In this document: in pieces, positions 17,211-26,574 of the stretch
Numbering within the stretch: position 1 is the stretch's first letter
Layout: every line of letters begins with the position of its first letter
Assembly: GCA_040081465.1 (NCBI GenBank)
Contig: JBEBGL010000008.1
Location: 1-64,000 of the forward strand
Reading direction: 5' to 3'
DNA length: 64,000 nt
Origin: UBA668 sp040081465
Lineage (GTDB): Bacteria; Actinomycetota; Acidimicrobiia; Acidimicrobiales; Ilumatobacteraceae
Notes under the pieces: generated by a model
Told to the model about the DNA's origin: nothing
Databases searched by the model: none
What the model saw: only the letters and a program-made list of their open reading frames with translations
Position numbers and translations under genes: made by a program

Positions 17211-18062
17211 CTACAGGAGTGCGTTGACAGTTTCAGCGAGCGGTTCGTGGAAGTCGCGCATTGGCGGATAGCCCGCCGCGCGCAACACAGCATTGTCGAG
17301 CACGCTGTTCGCGGGGCGTGGCGCCGGCCGCGGCGGCTGCAGTTCGGCGGTCGTAATCGGCAGGACCATCGCCGGATCCTTCCCCATCGCTGACACAACC
17401 GCCTGAGCGAACTCAAACCACGAACACGACTGTTGGTTGGTGGCGTGGACGATGCCGCTGACACGATCGAGTGCGATAGTTCGCAGCATCGGTGCCAGGT
17501 CTTGAGTGAACGTCGGGTTGCCGACCTGATCAGACACGAAGCTGAGTTGCTCACGTTCGTCAGCTAGCCGCATCACTGTCTTGACCATGTTCGAACCGTT
17601 GCGGCCACACACCCACGATGTGCGCACGACGGTTGCACCCGAACCAACCGTCAGTGCTTCCTGTTCGCCGAACAGCTTGCTGCGTCCGTACTCGCTCTGC
17701 GGGTTGGTCGCATCGGTCTCGCGATAAGCGCGATCAAGTGTGCCATCAAAGACGTAGTCGGTACTGAGCTGAATGAGATGCGCATACGAACGATGGCACG
17801 CCTCGGCGATGTGACGCACGGCCATTCCATTTGTGTCATGTGCGCGTGTCGGATCGGATTCGCAAGCGTCGACGGCCGTCCATGCCGCGCAATTGAAAAC
17901 GATTTCCGGCTGGAGATCTGCGATCGCGTCGAACACTTGCGAGCGGTCGGCAACGTCGAGACTCGCACGATCAAACGCGTGCACCTCATCGCCGGCTGCG
18001 GTACACACCGCCACCAAATCGATACCTAGCTGTCCGCCGGCTCCGGTGATCAATACGTGCAT
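17211..18062 (-). CDS. rmlD: dTDP-4-dehydrorhamnose reductase
   Basis: A 283-aa SDR: MHVLITGAGGQLGIDL (NAD(P)-binding loop), DVADRSQVF, then the STDYVFDG strand and the catalytic Tyr-x3-Lys in YGRSK. It reduces dTDP-4-keto-L-rhamnose to dTDP-L-rhamnose, the last step of the pathway. Start ATG 18062 overlaps the rmlB stop as TGATG. The order rmlC-rmlB-rmlD is transcribed as one unit on the minus strand. Confidence 0.93.
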   Translation of the reverse strand: MHVLITGAGGQLGIDLVAVCTAAGDEVHAFDRASLDVADRSQVFDAIADLQPEIVFNCAAWTAVDACESDPTRAHDTNGMAVRHIAEACHRSYAHLIQLSTDYVFDGTLDRAYRETDATNPQSEYGRSKLFGEQEALTVGSGATVVRTSWVCGRNGSNMVKTVMRLADEREQLSFVSDQVGNPTFTQDLAPMLRTIALDRVSGIVHATNQQSCSWFEFAQAVVSAMGKDPAMVLPITTAELQPPRPAPRPANSVLDNAVLRAAGYPPMRDFHEPLAETVNALL

Positions 18063-19024
18063 CAGTGAAGAGCCGCCTTCAGCGGCTCCCACCATGCGCG
18101 GTTGTCCCTATACCAGGCAACAGTTTCTGCGAGTGATTGATCGAATGAGCGCTCCATCCGCCAACCAAGCGCGCTGACTTTGTCGATGTTCACCGAGTAG
18201 CGACGGTCGTGTCCCAAGCGATCGGCAACTGGCTCGATAGAGCTCTCATCGCGACCGCAAAGCTCGAGCAACTTGTAGGTGAGTTCACGATTGGTCAACT
18301 CATGATGAGCGCCGATGTTGTACACCTCACCAACGACGCCTTTGTGCAGCACCAGGTGAGCAGCGCGGTTGTGATCCTCAACGTGGATCCAATCGCGCAC
18401 GTTGCCTCCGTCGCCGTATAGCGGCACCTTGTGACCGTCAAGCAGGTTGGTCGTGAACAACGGGATGACCTTCTCGGGAAACTGGTACGGCCCGAAGTTG
18501 TTACTGCAGCGCGTGACGACCACGGGCAATCCGTGCGTGGTGACATAACTGAGCGCGATGAGATCGCTTCCGGCCTTGGCCGCGCTGTATGGGGACCGCG
18601 GCGTCAGACGATCGGTCTCGCTGAACGAACCAACATCGATGCTGCCGTACACCTCGTCGGTGCTGATGTGCAGGAAACGTTCGACACCGACCTGCCGCGC
18701 AACATCGCACAGGACGTTGGTGCCAAAGCAATTGGTGCGCACAAAGGCGTAAGGATCGCTGATGCTGCGATCGACGTGGGTCTCGGCCGCGAAGTGCACC
18801 ACAGCGTCGTGGCCCTGCATGCCGCTGAGTACGGCATCTTGATCGCAGATGTCGGCGTGAACAAACTTGCAGCGACGATCGTCGAGCACATCGCGGATGC
18901 TGGCCATGTTGCCGGCGTATGTAAGCGCGTCGAAGATCGTGATCTCGTCGTCGGAGTTTGCCAACAACCAACGTACGTAGTTCGAGCCGATAAACCCGGC
19001 CGCACCGGTGACGAACAGCTTCAT
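18062..19024 (-). CDS. rmlB: dTDP-glucose 4,6-dehydratase
   Basis: A 320-aa extended SDR: TGAAGFIGSNYVRWLL near residue 6, HFAAETHVDRSI, the catalytic THR/SER strand ISTDEVYG with adjacent Asp-Glu, and Tyr-x3-Lys in YSAAKAGSD. NNFGPYQFPEKVIPL is the sugar-nucleotide-binding segment. It makes dTDP-4-keto-6-deoxyglucose. The ATG overlaps the rmlC stop (ATGA). Confidence 0.95.
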   Translation of the reverse strand: MKLFVTGAAGFIGSNYVRWLLANSDDEITIFDALTYAGNMASIRDVLDDRRCKFVHADICDQDAVLSGMQGHDAVVHFAAETHVDRSISDPYAFVRTNCFGTNVLCDVARQVGVERFLHISTDEVYGSIDVGSFSETDRLTPRSPYSAAKAGSDLIALSYVTTHGLPVVVTRCSNNFGPYQFPEKVIPLFTTNLLDGHKVPLYGDGGNVRDWIHVEDHNRAAHLVLHKGVVGEVYNIGAHHELTNRELTYKLLELCGRDESSIEPVADRLGHDRRYSVNIDKVSALGWRMERSFDQSLAETVAWYRDNRAWWEPLKAALH

Positions 19025-19569
19025 CGCATCGGCCAGCTTGGGCGGAAGCCTTCGGGCAAGTTCGTTCGCTCGGGGTTGGCATGGTCGCGCGCCGACATGA
19101 TCGGGTCGGTCACACCCCAATCGGCAGCAATCGATGCATCGTTCCACGCGACACCAAGTTCGTCAGCGGGGTTGTAGTAGTTGTCGACGAGATAGGTCAT
19201 CACAACCTCCGTTAGCGCCGCGAATCCGTGAGCGACACCGGGCGGAATGTAGACCCCCAGGTGATTCTCTCCGCTGATGTCGAAGCACATAGTGGCGCCG
19301 TCGGTTGGCCCACCAGCCCGAAGGTCGTGGAGCACAACACGAATTGTGCCCACCGGGCAGTACCAGTAGTCGGCCTGGTGCATGTGATAGTGCAGCCCGA
19401 CCAACGCTCGGGCTTGCTTGTTCGAGCGGTTGCCCTGCACCATTTCACGTGAACCCGGAAACCATTCTCGGCGGTACGTCTCGATGAACAGTCCCCGTTG
19501 GTCGCCATGAAGTGTTGGCTCAACAACCCATACGCCTGCGATCTCTTGGCTCTCACGTACGTTCGGCAT
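19021..19569 (-). CDS. rmlC: dTDP-4-dehydrorhamnose 3,5-epimerase
   Basis: A 182-aa cupin-fold epimerase. DQRGLFIETYR, the catalytic-base segment GLHYHMHQADYWYCPVG and the IPPGVAHGFAAL strand are diagnostic. It epimerises C3 and C5 of the RmlB product. It is the promoter-proximal gene of rmlCBD. No rmlA (glucose-1-phosphate thymidylyltransferase) is in the window, so the first enzyme is encoded elsewhere. The epimerase sequence is fairly divergent from enterobacterial RmlC but is the expected length. Confidence 0.9.
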   Translation of the reverse strand: MPNVRESQEIAGVWVVEPTLHGDQRGLFIETYRREWFPGSREMVQGNRSNKQARALVGLHYHMHQADYWYCPVGTIRVVLHDLRAGGPTDGATMCFDISGENHLGVYIPPGVAHGFAALTEVVMTYLVDNYYNPADELGVAWNDASIAADWGVTDPIMSARDHANPERTNLPEGFRPSWPMR

Positions 19570-19593
19570 CGGGCTCCAGTATGGCCGGAAGCG

Positions 19594-20583
19594 CTACGAA
19601 GTCGGCGGTGGCGGTGGTCCAATGCCACGGAAGAAGTCGAGCACCTCGTCGGAACCCTGGGCCAACAACAACACAGCATCGCCGTTGATCTGCTCGTTGT
19701 AGACCGGCAACGAGTAGGTCGCCAGCCCGGCGTCCACGGCGGTGCGCAGCGAAGCAGCGGCACCAATTGGATCGAGTTCATCGTCGATGCTGATTGCCTT
19801 GCCCATCGCCTGCACGAGCTTCCCGGTGTCGAACGGGCTGATCTTCACCTGTTCGACGGCCTGCTGCAGACAACGATTGACGAAGTCGCGTTGTCGGGTC
19901 GATCGGCCCAGGTCGCTGCCCGGGCGCTCGTGCCACTCGCCGTCCGCCTCTAGTTCCTCGTAGTGCCGGCTGCGCGCATATGCCAAAGCCTGCGTGCCAT
20001 CGAGCAAGACGCATCCAGGGGCCGCGATGTTGAGCCCTGTGTTCAAGTCACGAGTCGGCAATGCGAAGCAGATCTCGACGCCGCCCAGGGCTTCGACCAA
20101 CGCTTTGAACCCGAAGAAGTTGATTTCAACGTAGTGATGGACGGGCAACGCCAGTGCCTCTTGAACCGCTCGTACCAGATCGGCTGCGCCATCGTTGTAC
20201 GCACCATTGATTCGCCCGGTCTGAACAGATGTCTCGACATAGAGATCGCGCGGGATTGAGAGCAGAGCCGCCTCATCGGTGCTGGTGTCGACTCGGAGCA
20301 CCATGATCGTGTCGCTGCGACTGCCAGTTACGTCGCCGCTCTCGCCTGTATTCGGGTCGCCAAACTCGCGGCTGTCGCTACCGACGAGTAGATAGTTCTC
20401 AATGTTGCCACTGACCGCGTCGAGCACTGCAGAAACGCCAGCAACTCGCGGTACGTCGTCGACGGCACTGCGTGCGGCGATAAGTACTCCTGCGGAGCCG
20501 ATGACACCGGTGAACAAAGTGATCGCCAGAAACAGGGGCACCCGACGGCGCGTGGGCCGTGGCGTCGTATCGACAGCGAGCAC
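19594..20583 (-). CDS. LytR-CpsA-Psr (LCP) family cell-wall glycopolymer ligase
   Basis: About 329 aa. An N-terminal transmembrane anchor (VPLFLAITLFTGVIGSAGV) precedes an extracellular LCP domain: LLVGSDSRE, the Arg-Ser-Asp motif SRSDTIMVLRV, SIPRDLYVE, and the FGFKALVEALGGVEICF and DGTQALAYARSRH segments. LCP enzymes attach polyprenyl-linked glycopolymers to peptidoglycan; the conserved Asp and Arg residues bind the pyrophosphate. Adjacency to rmlCBD suggests a rhamnose-containing wall polymer. I take GTG 20583 as the start; TTG 20616 is an alternative and neither has a strong ribosome-binding site. Confidence 0.88.
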   Translation of the reverse strand: MLAVDTTPRPTRRRVPLFLAITLFTGVIGSAGVLIAARSAVDDVPRVAGVSAVLDAVSGNIENYLLVGSDSREFGDPNTGESGDVTGSRSDTIMVLRVDTSTDEAALLSIPRDLYVETSVQTGRINGAYNDGAADLVRAVQEALALPVHHYVEINFFGFKALVEALGGVEICFALPTRDLNTGLNIAAPGCVLLDGTQALAYARSRHYEELEADGEWHERPGSDLGRSTRQRDFVNRCLQQAVEQVKISPFDTGKLVQAMGKAISIDDELDPIGAAASLRTAVDAGLATYSLPVYNEQINGDAVLLLAQGSDEVLDFFRGIGPPPPPTS

Positions 20584-20634
20584 GCAGCCGAGGGTAGTGG
20601 CTACCCGCCGCCGCAATCGGGCACGTCGCGTCAG

Positions 20635-21555
20635 CTACCAGGTCATTTCGTCGCAGCCGTGATGATCCTCGGGTTCAACCTGGAGCGTCGCGTGGGTGAT
20701 GCCATGGTGTTCGGCGAGCAACGAACGCGCTTGGTCGAGGACCGCATGCGAATCAGTGCCCGCCGCGACCATCAAGTGAGCAGTTGCGACCTCCATGTCG
20801 GACGTCAGCGTCCATACGTGCAGGTCGTGGACATCGACCACGCCGGCAATCGCCGACAGCTCTTTCTGAAGTGCTGGAACGTCGAGCCGATCGGGGGCGG
20901 CTTGCACCAGCACGCGCAATGCCTGACGGCCTAGCTTCCATGCGCGCGGAAGGATGAAGAGACCGATCGCCGCACCGATCACGGGGTCGACCCACGACCA
21001 GTCGGTGATTCCCCACACGATTGCGGCGACGATCACTCCAATCGAACCGAGCATGTCGGACAGCACTTCGAGGTATGCGCCTTGCATGTTGAGACTGTCC
21101 TTCGAACCTGCGCGCAGCAGTAAGAACGCAATCAGATTGACGACGAGGCCAATGCTGCCGACGACGAGCACCGGCGTCGACGCAACATCCCGGTCATCAC
21201 CGAGACGATCTATTGCCTCGTACAACACGTAGCCGGCGACGCCGAACAGCAGCAATGCGTTGACGAACGCGGCCAGGATCTCGAGCCGGTACAAACCAAA
21301 CGTCCGTTGCGGATGAACCCGCGCATTCGACGCCGCTTGAATCGCGGCTAGCGCCATGCCGACGCCAAGCGCATCGGTAGCCATATGCCCAGCGTCCGAC
21401 AGCAGCGCGAGCGATCCGGTGACCAGCGCAGTCACGACCTGCACAATCATGAAGGCGACAACGAGGCCGAACGAGATCAGCAGCGGCCGAACGTGTCGTG
21501 CTCCCGCGCGCAGCGCCGCGGCACCGTGATCGTGGCTATGTCCGTGACCGTTCAC
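20635..21555 (-). CDS. Cation diffusion facilitator (CDF) metal efflux protein
   Basis: A 306-aa protein. A short His-rich N-terminus (NGHGHSHDHG) is followed by six membrane helices with the paired metal-site motifs SDAGHMATD (helix 2) and YLEVLSDMLG (helix 5), then a cytoplasmic ferredoxin-like domain with VVDVHDLHVWTL. This is the CzcD/ZnT-type proton-coupled exporter of Zn2+ (also Co2+, Cd2+ or Ni2+). The GTG start overlaps the upstream transporter stop (GTGA), and an AGG-rich Shine-Dalgarno lies inside that gene. Confidence 0.92.
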   Translation of the reverse strand: MNGHGHSHDHGAAALRAGARHVRPLLISFGLVVAFMIVQVVTALVTGSLALLSDAGHMATDALGVGMALAAIQAASNARVHPQRTFGLYRLEILAAFVNALLLFGVAGYVLYEAIDRLGDDRDVASTPVLVVGSIGLVVNLIAFLLLRAGSKDSLNMQGAYLEVLSDMLGSIGVIVAAIVWGITDWSWVDPVIGAAIGLFILPRAWKLGRQALRVLVQAAPDRLDVPALQKELSAIAGVVDVHDLHVWTLTSDMEVATAHLMVAAGTDSHAVLDQARSLLAEHHGITHATLQVEPEDHHGCDEMTW

Positions 21556-22592
21556 AAGGAAGCCTCCGCCTGTGCGTGCTCGTGACGGTGGTGTAGGTCG
21601 GGCACGTGCGGGTGAGCGTGCACTAACGGTTCGTGTCGATGTGCATGCTGATGTCGGCCTGCGTCCTCACCCGAATGACTGTGGTCGTGATGACCATCGT
21701 CGTGGGTGTGTTCGTGATCGTGTTCGATCGCATGATGTTCGTGCTCGTGCGCATGGCCGCTGCGTAGAACGAAGCTCACGCCGATAGCGGCAATCAACAG
21801 TGCAACTAGTTGGCGGCCAACCACGGGATCTGCGAACACCGTCCACGCCACGATTGCTCCGACAAACGGTGCCGTCGCGAAAACCAACTGTCCGCGGGCG
21901 GCACCGAGGTCGCGTGCGCCCGCGACCCAGAGGGTGATCGACGCTCCGTATCCAAACGCGCCGACGAGCAATGCACCGAGGATCGGCCATCCGGCAGGTG
22001 CTCCACCGAGAGCTAAGCCAATCGCAAGGTTGGCGCTGCCAGCGACGGCACCTTTGACCAACGTGATGTGCACGGGCGCGAGCTCGTCGAGGTTCGCAGT
22101 CACGCAGTTGTCGATCCCCCAGCACAAGCACGCGCCCGCGATCAGCAATGCTCCCCAACGCAGGTCAGCACTGCCCGACCATCCGAGCACAACTCCAGCG
22201 ATGACGACCATCACCGTGCCGGCGACGACGCGTGGGCCGACGTGTTCGCGAAACACGAAGTACGCAAGCACCGTCGTGAACACCAACTCGAGGTTCAGCA
22301 GCAGCGAAGCCGAAGCGGCTGGCGCGTGACTGAGGCCCGCGGCAAGCAACACCGGCCCAATCGCGCCACCGAACACAACAGCCGTCGCCAGCCGCGAGGC
22401 GCCACGTCGGACGGCGGCCCGCGTTGGCCGCACGCGACCGAGGAACGGAAGGACTGCGATCGCGGCGCCGAGGTACAGCAATCCGGCGAGCGTGAACGCT
22501 CCCATATCACCCGCCAAGCGTGATGCTGCCGGAGCGGAGATGCCGAACAGCACAGCAGCCAACGAACAACGAAGCACGCCTCGACGGGTCAT
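21552..22592 (-). CDS. EamA/DMT transporter with His-rich cytoplasmic tail
   Basis: About 346 aa. Two EamA repeats (ten hydrophobic segments, residues 1 to about 275) are followed by a tail of about 70 residues containing 24 histidines in HxH, HHDH and HEHEH patterns. Such a tail is expected to bind Zn, Ni or Co. It is translationally coupled to the CDF exporter, so the pair is probably a metal-handling operon. ATG 22592 is preferred (GTG 22595 is adjacent). DMT proteins are not classical metal pumps, so the transported species is unproven; the function as a metal sensor or carrier is inferred. Confidence 0.85.
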   Translation of the reverse strand: MTRRGVLRCSLAAVLFGISAPAASRLAGDMGAFTLAGLLYLGAAIAVLPFLGRVRPTRAAVRRGASRLATAVVFGGAIGPVLLAAGLSHAPAASASLLLNLELVFTTVLAYFVFREHVGPRVVAGTVMVVIAGVVLGWSGSADLRWGALLIAGACLCWGIDNCVTANLDELAPVHITLVKGAVAGSANLAIGLALGGAPAGWPILGALLVGAFGYGASITLWVAGARDLGAARGQLVFATAPFVGAIVAWTVFADPVVGRQLVALLIAAIGVSFVLRSGHAHEHEHHAIEHDHEHTHDDGHHDHSHSGEDAGRHQHAHRHEPLVHAHPHVPDLHHRHEHAQAEASL

Positions 22593-22640
22593 CACCCGCG
22601 AGTCTTACCGAGGCTGACTGGTCTTGGCGCGCAGCACGGG

Positions 22641-23348
22641 TTAGCGCAGGTGAACGATGTCGCCGACGTCGAAGCGATGCTTCACTCCGGCATCGTCCAC
22701 GACCAGCAAACGGCCGTCGTGCTCCACGTCGAGCGCGCGCCCCGACACGGTTGTGTCGGCTAACTCGACACGCACTCGCCGACCAATCGTCGCCATGTTT
22801 TCGCGGTAACGCATCCACGGATCGGCGGGCAGCTCGTCGTAGGCGACGAGAAGTTCGCGCAGCACTAGCAGTGGATCGAGACCGAGCCCAAGTCGGGTGG
22901 CCCCAACGGGCGCCCATCCGACGTTGAGGCCGATGCCGACCACCACCACGTCGCGTTCGGCCTGCGCCAGGATTCCGGCCAGTTTGATGCCGTCGATGAC
23001 GAGGTCATTCGGCCATTTCAGCGTTGGACGCACTCCACCAACACGCTCACACGCCGCCAGTGCGGCGAGGGCAACTCGTTGTGTCAGCACATGCGGTGAG
23101 GAGGGCACATCCCTAAACAGGATCGACACCAGCAGATTCAGCCCGGCCGGCGCCTCCCAACGGCGGTCCAATCTGCCGCGACCAGCGGTCTGGTGGCGAG
23201 CCATAAGGACCGTGCGGTCCAGGGCTCCATTGGCGGCGGCGCGCAACAGGTCGGCATTAGTGCTGCCGGTTTCGTCGACCACTTCGACATGCCACCCGGG
23301 CGGCCAGGCGGGCTGATCGGCCGACGAGGTAGCAATGGGGGTCTCCAC
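22641..23348 (-). CDS. birA: Biotin-[acetyl-CoA-carboxylase] ligase
   Basis: About 235 aa. It is a monofunctional BirA lacking the N-terminal DNA-binding domain. It shows ETGSTNADLLR, the biotinoyl-AMP loop GRGRLDRRWEAPAG, the KWPNDLVIDGIKLAGIL catalytic strand and GIGLNVGW, then a C-terminal cap. It biotinylates the carboxylase encoded divergently. Start GTG 23348 is inferred from the beginning of conservation; longer frames overlap the divergent gene. Confidence 0.88.
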   Translation of the reverse strand: METPIATSSADQPAWPPGWHVEVVDETGSTNADLLRAAANGALDRTVLMARHQTAGRGRLDRRWEAPAGLNLLVSILFRDVPSSPHVLTQRVALAALAACERVGGVRPTLKWPNDLVIDGIKLAGILAQAERDVVVVGIGLNVGWAPVGATRLGLGLDPLLVLRELLVAYDELPADPWMRYRENMATIGRRVRVELADTTVSGRALDVEHDGRLLVVDDAGVKHRFDVGDIVHLR

Positions 23349-23367
23349 TCCGCCAGTATTGCCACCT

Positions 23368-25143
23368 GTGTTGCAGAAAATCCTGATTGCCAACCGTGGC
23401 GAGATCGCCGTGCGCGTGATTCGCGCCGCCCGCGAACTCGGAATCACGACGGTTGCGGTCTACAGCGAACTCGATCGCAACGCCATGCACGTGCGTCTGG
23501 CCGACGAGGCGTACGCACTCGGTGGGCAAACAGCGGCCGAGAGCTACCTCAACACCGAGCGGATTCTGCAGGCGATCGAACAGAGTGGCGCCGACGGCGT
23601 ACACCCCGGCTACGGCTTCTTCAGCGAGAACGCCGACTTCGCACGCTCGATCACCGCCAAGGGTGTCGCGTTCATCGGTCCGCCGCCGGCGGCGATCGAC
23701 GAGATGGGCGACAAGGTGAGCAGTCGCAAGGCCGCCTTGCGCGGTGGCTGCCCGATCGTTCCTGGCACGACCGAGTTCGTAAAGTCGGTCGACGAGATCT
23801 TCGCGTTCGGTGCCGAGTTCGGATATCCGATCGCGATCAAGGCTGCCTTCGGGGGTGGCGGTCGCGGCATGAAAGTTGTGCGCAGCGCCGACGAAGTGCA
23901 AGAGGCGATGGACAGCGCTCAGCGCGAGTCGAAAGCTTTCTTCGGGCGCGACGAGATTTACCTCGAGCGCTACCTCACGTGGCCGCGCCACGTCGAGGTG
24001 CAAGTCGTCGGTGATCAGCACGGCAATTTGGTGTGGGTCAGCACGCGGGACTGCTCGGCACAACGACGTCACCAGAAGTTGATCGAGGAAGCACCAGCCC
24101 ACGATCTGGCGGCTGGCATCGAGGACGAGATGGGCGCTGCCGCGATCAAAGCGGCGAAGGCCGTCGGCTATTACAACGCGGGCACCGTCGAGTTCATCTA
24201 CCAGGACGGCGAGTTCTTCTTCTTGGAGATGAACACGCGCTTGCAAGTCGAGCACCCTGTCACCGAGGTCATTACGGGCATCGATCTTGTCGAGTGGCAG
24301 ATTCGCGTTGCTAGTGGCGAGAAGTTGCCGATGACGCAGGACGAAGTCGCGGCGAAGCGCAATGGCCATGGCATCGAGGTGCGCATCAATGCCGAGAACC
24401 CGGCTGGCGGAAAGTTCCTGCCGTCGCCAGGAGACATCAAGAAGCTGATCACGCCGCACGGCTTCGGCGTTCGATTCGATGCTGGCTACGAAACAGGCGA
24501 CACGGTCAGCCAGTACTACGACAACCTGATCGGCAAGCTGATCGTGTGGGGCAAAGATCGCCCGACCGCGATCGCGCGCACGATTCGCGCGCTAGAGGAA
24601 ATGGTGGTGGAAGGAGTTGCCACCACTATCCCTGCCGACCTCGCGATCTTGCGCCATCCCGACTTTCAAGCGATGCAGCACAGCACGAAGTGGGTGGAAG
24701 AGAAACTCGACCTCTCGGGTATCGCTGCACCTGCCGCACCGACACGCCCGGACGACGACGAAGCCGGTGATGCGCCCCTCGTTTATCGCACCACGACCGT
24801 TGAGGTGAACGGCAAGCGCTTCGACGTCAAGTTGTGGGTCCCCGAGCCGCACAGTTTCGCGGCGGCAGGTCCGGCGAAGGCGACGAAGAAGCCATCACGC
24901 GCCGCTTCCGCAGGCGCGTCCGTTGGTGGAAGCGGCAACGTGGAAGTTCCGATGCAGGGCACGATTGTCAAAGTCCTCGTTGCAGTGGGCGATGCAGTTG
25001 ACGCTGGTCAAGCCGTCGTGGTGTTGGAAGCAATGAAGATGGAAAACCAAATCGCTGCAGAGAAAGCCGGAACCGTCAAAGAGATAAGGGTGAAGGCCGG
25101 CGACACCGTTGGCGCCGGCGACGTAGTCGTAGTGATCGAATAG
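23368..25143 (+). CDS. Acetyl/propionyl-CoA carboxylase alpha subunit (biotin carboxylase + BCCP)
   Basis: About 591 aa. The biotin carboxylase N-terminal domain is KILIANRGEIAVRVIRAARE; the ATP-grasp includes the glycine loop FGGGGRGMKVV and MNTRLQVEHPVTE. A linker (about 460-520) leads to a C-terminal biotinyl domain with EAMKMEN, biotin on Lys at about 557. It carboxylates biotin for acetyl- or propionyl-CoA carboxylation with a separate beta subunit that is not in the window. GTG 23368 gives the family N-terminus; ATG 23335 is in frame but overlaps birA. Confidence 0.93.
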   Translation: MLQKILIANRGEIAVRVIRAARELGITTVAVYSELDRNAMHVRLADEAYALGGQTAAESYLNTERILQAIEQSGADGVHPGYGFFSENADFARSITAKGVAFIGPPPAAIDEMGDKVSSRKAALRGGCPIVPGTTEFVKSVDEIFAFGAEFGYPIAIKAAFGGGGRGMKVVRSADEVQEAMDSAQRESKAFFGRDEIYLERYLTWPRHVEVQVVGDQHGNLVWVSTRDCSAQRRHQKLIEEAPAHDLAAGIEDEMGAAAIKAAKAVGYYNAGTVEFIYQDGEFFFLEMNTRLQVEHPVTEVITGIDLVEWQIRVASGEKLPMTQDEVAAKRNGHGIEVRINAENPAGGKFLPSPGDIKKLITPHGFGVRFDAGYETGDTVSQYYDNLIGKLIVWGKDRPTAIARTIRALEEMVVEGVATTIPADLAILRHPDFQAMQHSTKWVEEKLDLSGIAAPAAPTRPDDDEAGDAPLVYRTTTVEVNGKRFDVKLWVPEPHSFAAAGPAKATKKPSRAASAGASVGGSGNVEVPMQGTIVKVLVAVGDAVDAGQAVVVLEAMKMENQIAAEKAGTVKEIRVKAGDTVGAGDVVVVIE

Positions 25144-25161
25144 CTGTAATCGAGTAGCGCG

Positions 25162-26538
25162 CTACTCGGCGGCTTCGGCGAGAGCCTCTGCAAGTGCCGG
25201 GTGCACGAGCAAGCTCTCCACGATGTCAGTCACCTTTAGGTTGGCAGTCACTGCCAGCGCGATCACGCTGATTAGTTCCGCTGCGTGACGACCGACAATC
25301 GAACCGCCGAGCACTACGCCCGTCGCCGGGTCGCTGATGATCTTCACAAAACCGCGCCAGTCGTTGTTGATCAGCGCCTTCGGTGTCGAACTGAACGGCA
25401 CTTTGGTGACGCGGATCTTGCGTCCGGCGGCGAAGGCATCGGCCTCGGCAAGGCCGACGTCGGCGATCTCGGGCTCGGTGAAGATTGCGCTGGCCGCCTT
25501 GTCGTAGTCGAGGTGGCGATGTGCGACCTTCTGTAGACCCATCACGTGCTCGGCAACTTTGCGGCCTTGCATGCTGGCCACCGACGACAGCGGCAGCTTG
25601 CCGCTCATGTCGCCAGCCGCATAGATGTGCGGCACGTTGCTTTGGCAATGACGGTTAATCACGACGTTGCCCGCTTTATCGAGCTCGACGCCGGCCGACT
25701 CGAGCCCTAGGTGATCGGTGTTCGGAACCGAACCGATGGCAAGCACGGCGTGGCTGCTACGAACCACTCGCCCGTCGTCGCAACGAACGACCACTTCCTC
25801 GACGCCTGCGTCGTTCATCTCGCGCGCGATAGAAGTCGCGCGAGCGCCCTTCAACAGTGACACGCCACGCTTCAGGAAGTCGTCCTCCAACACGGCTGCG
25901 ACTTCGGGATCTTTGGTCGGCAGCACTTGCTGGCGGCTCACCACCAGATTCACCTTCGCGCCGAACGAGCTGAACATATGCACGAATTCAACGCCCGTCA
26001 CGCCGGAACCGATGATCGTCACGCTCTCGGGGAACACCTTCGGCGGATAGCAATCGCGCGTAACGAGAATGCGCTCGCCGTCGGGGTGGCACCACTCGGG
26101 GACTCGCGGTCGGCTGCCAGTCGCAACCAGAACTGCGTCGGCCTCCAGGCGTGTCACACCGTCGGCAGTGGTGACCTCGACCTCGTTAGCGGAAAGGAAC
26201 TTTGCCGAACCGTGCACGAGCGTCACACCCTGGCTGGTGAGCAAATTAGTGGTGCCCTTACCAAGTCGGCGCTTGATGCTTTCGATTCTCTCGGTGAGCG
26301 CAGCAACGTCGACCTCGGCGTGCTGTTGTTCGAGACCCATACCTTCGAGCCGGCTCGTGAAGCTCATCGCTCCGCCGGTTGCAATCATCGTCTTGGATGG
26401 AATGCAATCCCACAGGTGGGCCGCGCCGCCGACAACATCGCGTTCAATCAGCGTGACTTCCGCGCCAAGCCTCGCCGCATGCGATGCGGCAGTGTTCCCT
26501 GCCGGTCCACCGCCGATGATCACGAACCGAATCGCCAC
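25162..26538 (-). CDS. NAD(P)H-quinone dehydrogenase-like flavoprotein (LpdA family)
   Basis: A 458-aa flavoprotein-disulfide-reductase fold. FAD loop IGGGPAGNTAASHAAR, second NAD(P) loop IGSGVTGVEF and a C-terminal dimer domain (FTEPEIADVGL) are clear. The redox site reads GGAAHLWDCIPSK: the first cysteine of the usual C-x4-C is alanine, as in mycobacterial LpdA (Rv3303c), so it is probably a quinone or oxidoreductase and not a lipoamide dehydrogenase. The start is GTG 26538; the gene is divergent from lysS, 36 bp apart. Confidence 0.87.
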   Translation of the reverse strand: MAIRFVIIGGGPAGNTAASHAARLGAEVTLIERDVVGGAAHLWDCIPSKTMIATGGAMSFTSRLEGMGLEQQHAEVDVAALTERIESIKRRLGKGTTNLLTSQGVTLVHGSAKFLSANEVEVTTADGVTRLEADAVLVATGSRPRVPEWCHPDGERILVTRDCYPPKVFPESVTIIGSGVTGVEFVHMFSSFGAKVNLVVSRQQVLPTKDPEVAAVLEDDFLKRGVSLLKGARATSIAREMNDAGVEEVVVRCDDGRVVRSSHAVLAIGSVPNTDHLGLESAGVELDKAGNVVINRHCQSNVPHIYAAGDMSGKLPLSSVASMQGRKVAEHVMGLQKVAHRHLDYDKAASAIFTEPEIADVGLAEADAFAAGRKIRVTKVPFSSTPKALINNDWRGFVKIISDPATGVVLGGSIVGRHAAELISVIALAVTANLKVTDIVESLLVHPALAEALAEAAE

Positions 26539-26574
26539 GGTCGCAGGCTATCCGCCGCGCTACGGTCGGAGGTC

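Noticed and set aside
25162..26538. Dihydrolipoamide dehydrogenase
   Set aside because: The first active-site cysteine is alanine, as in LpdA-type quinone reductases.
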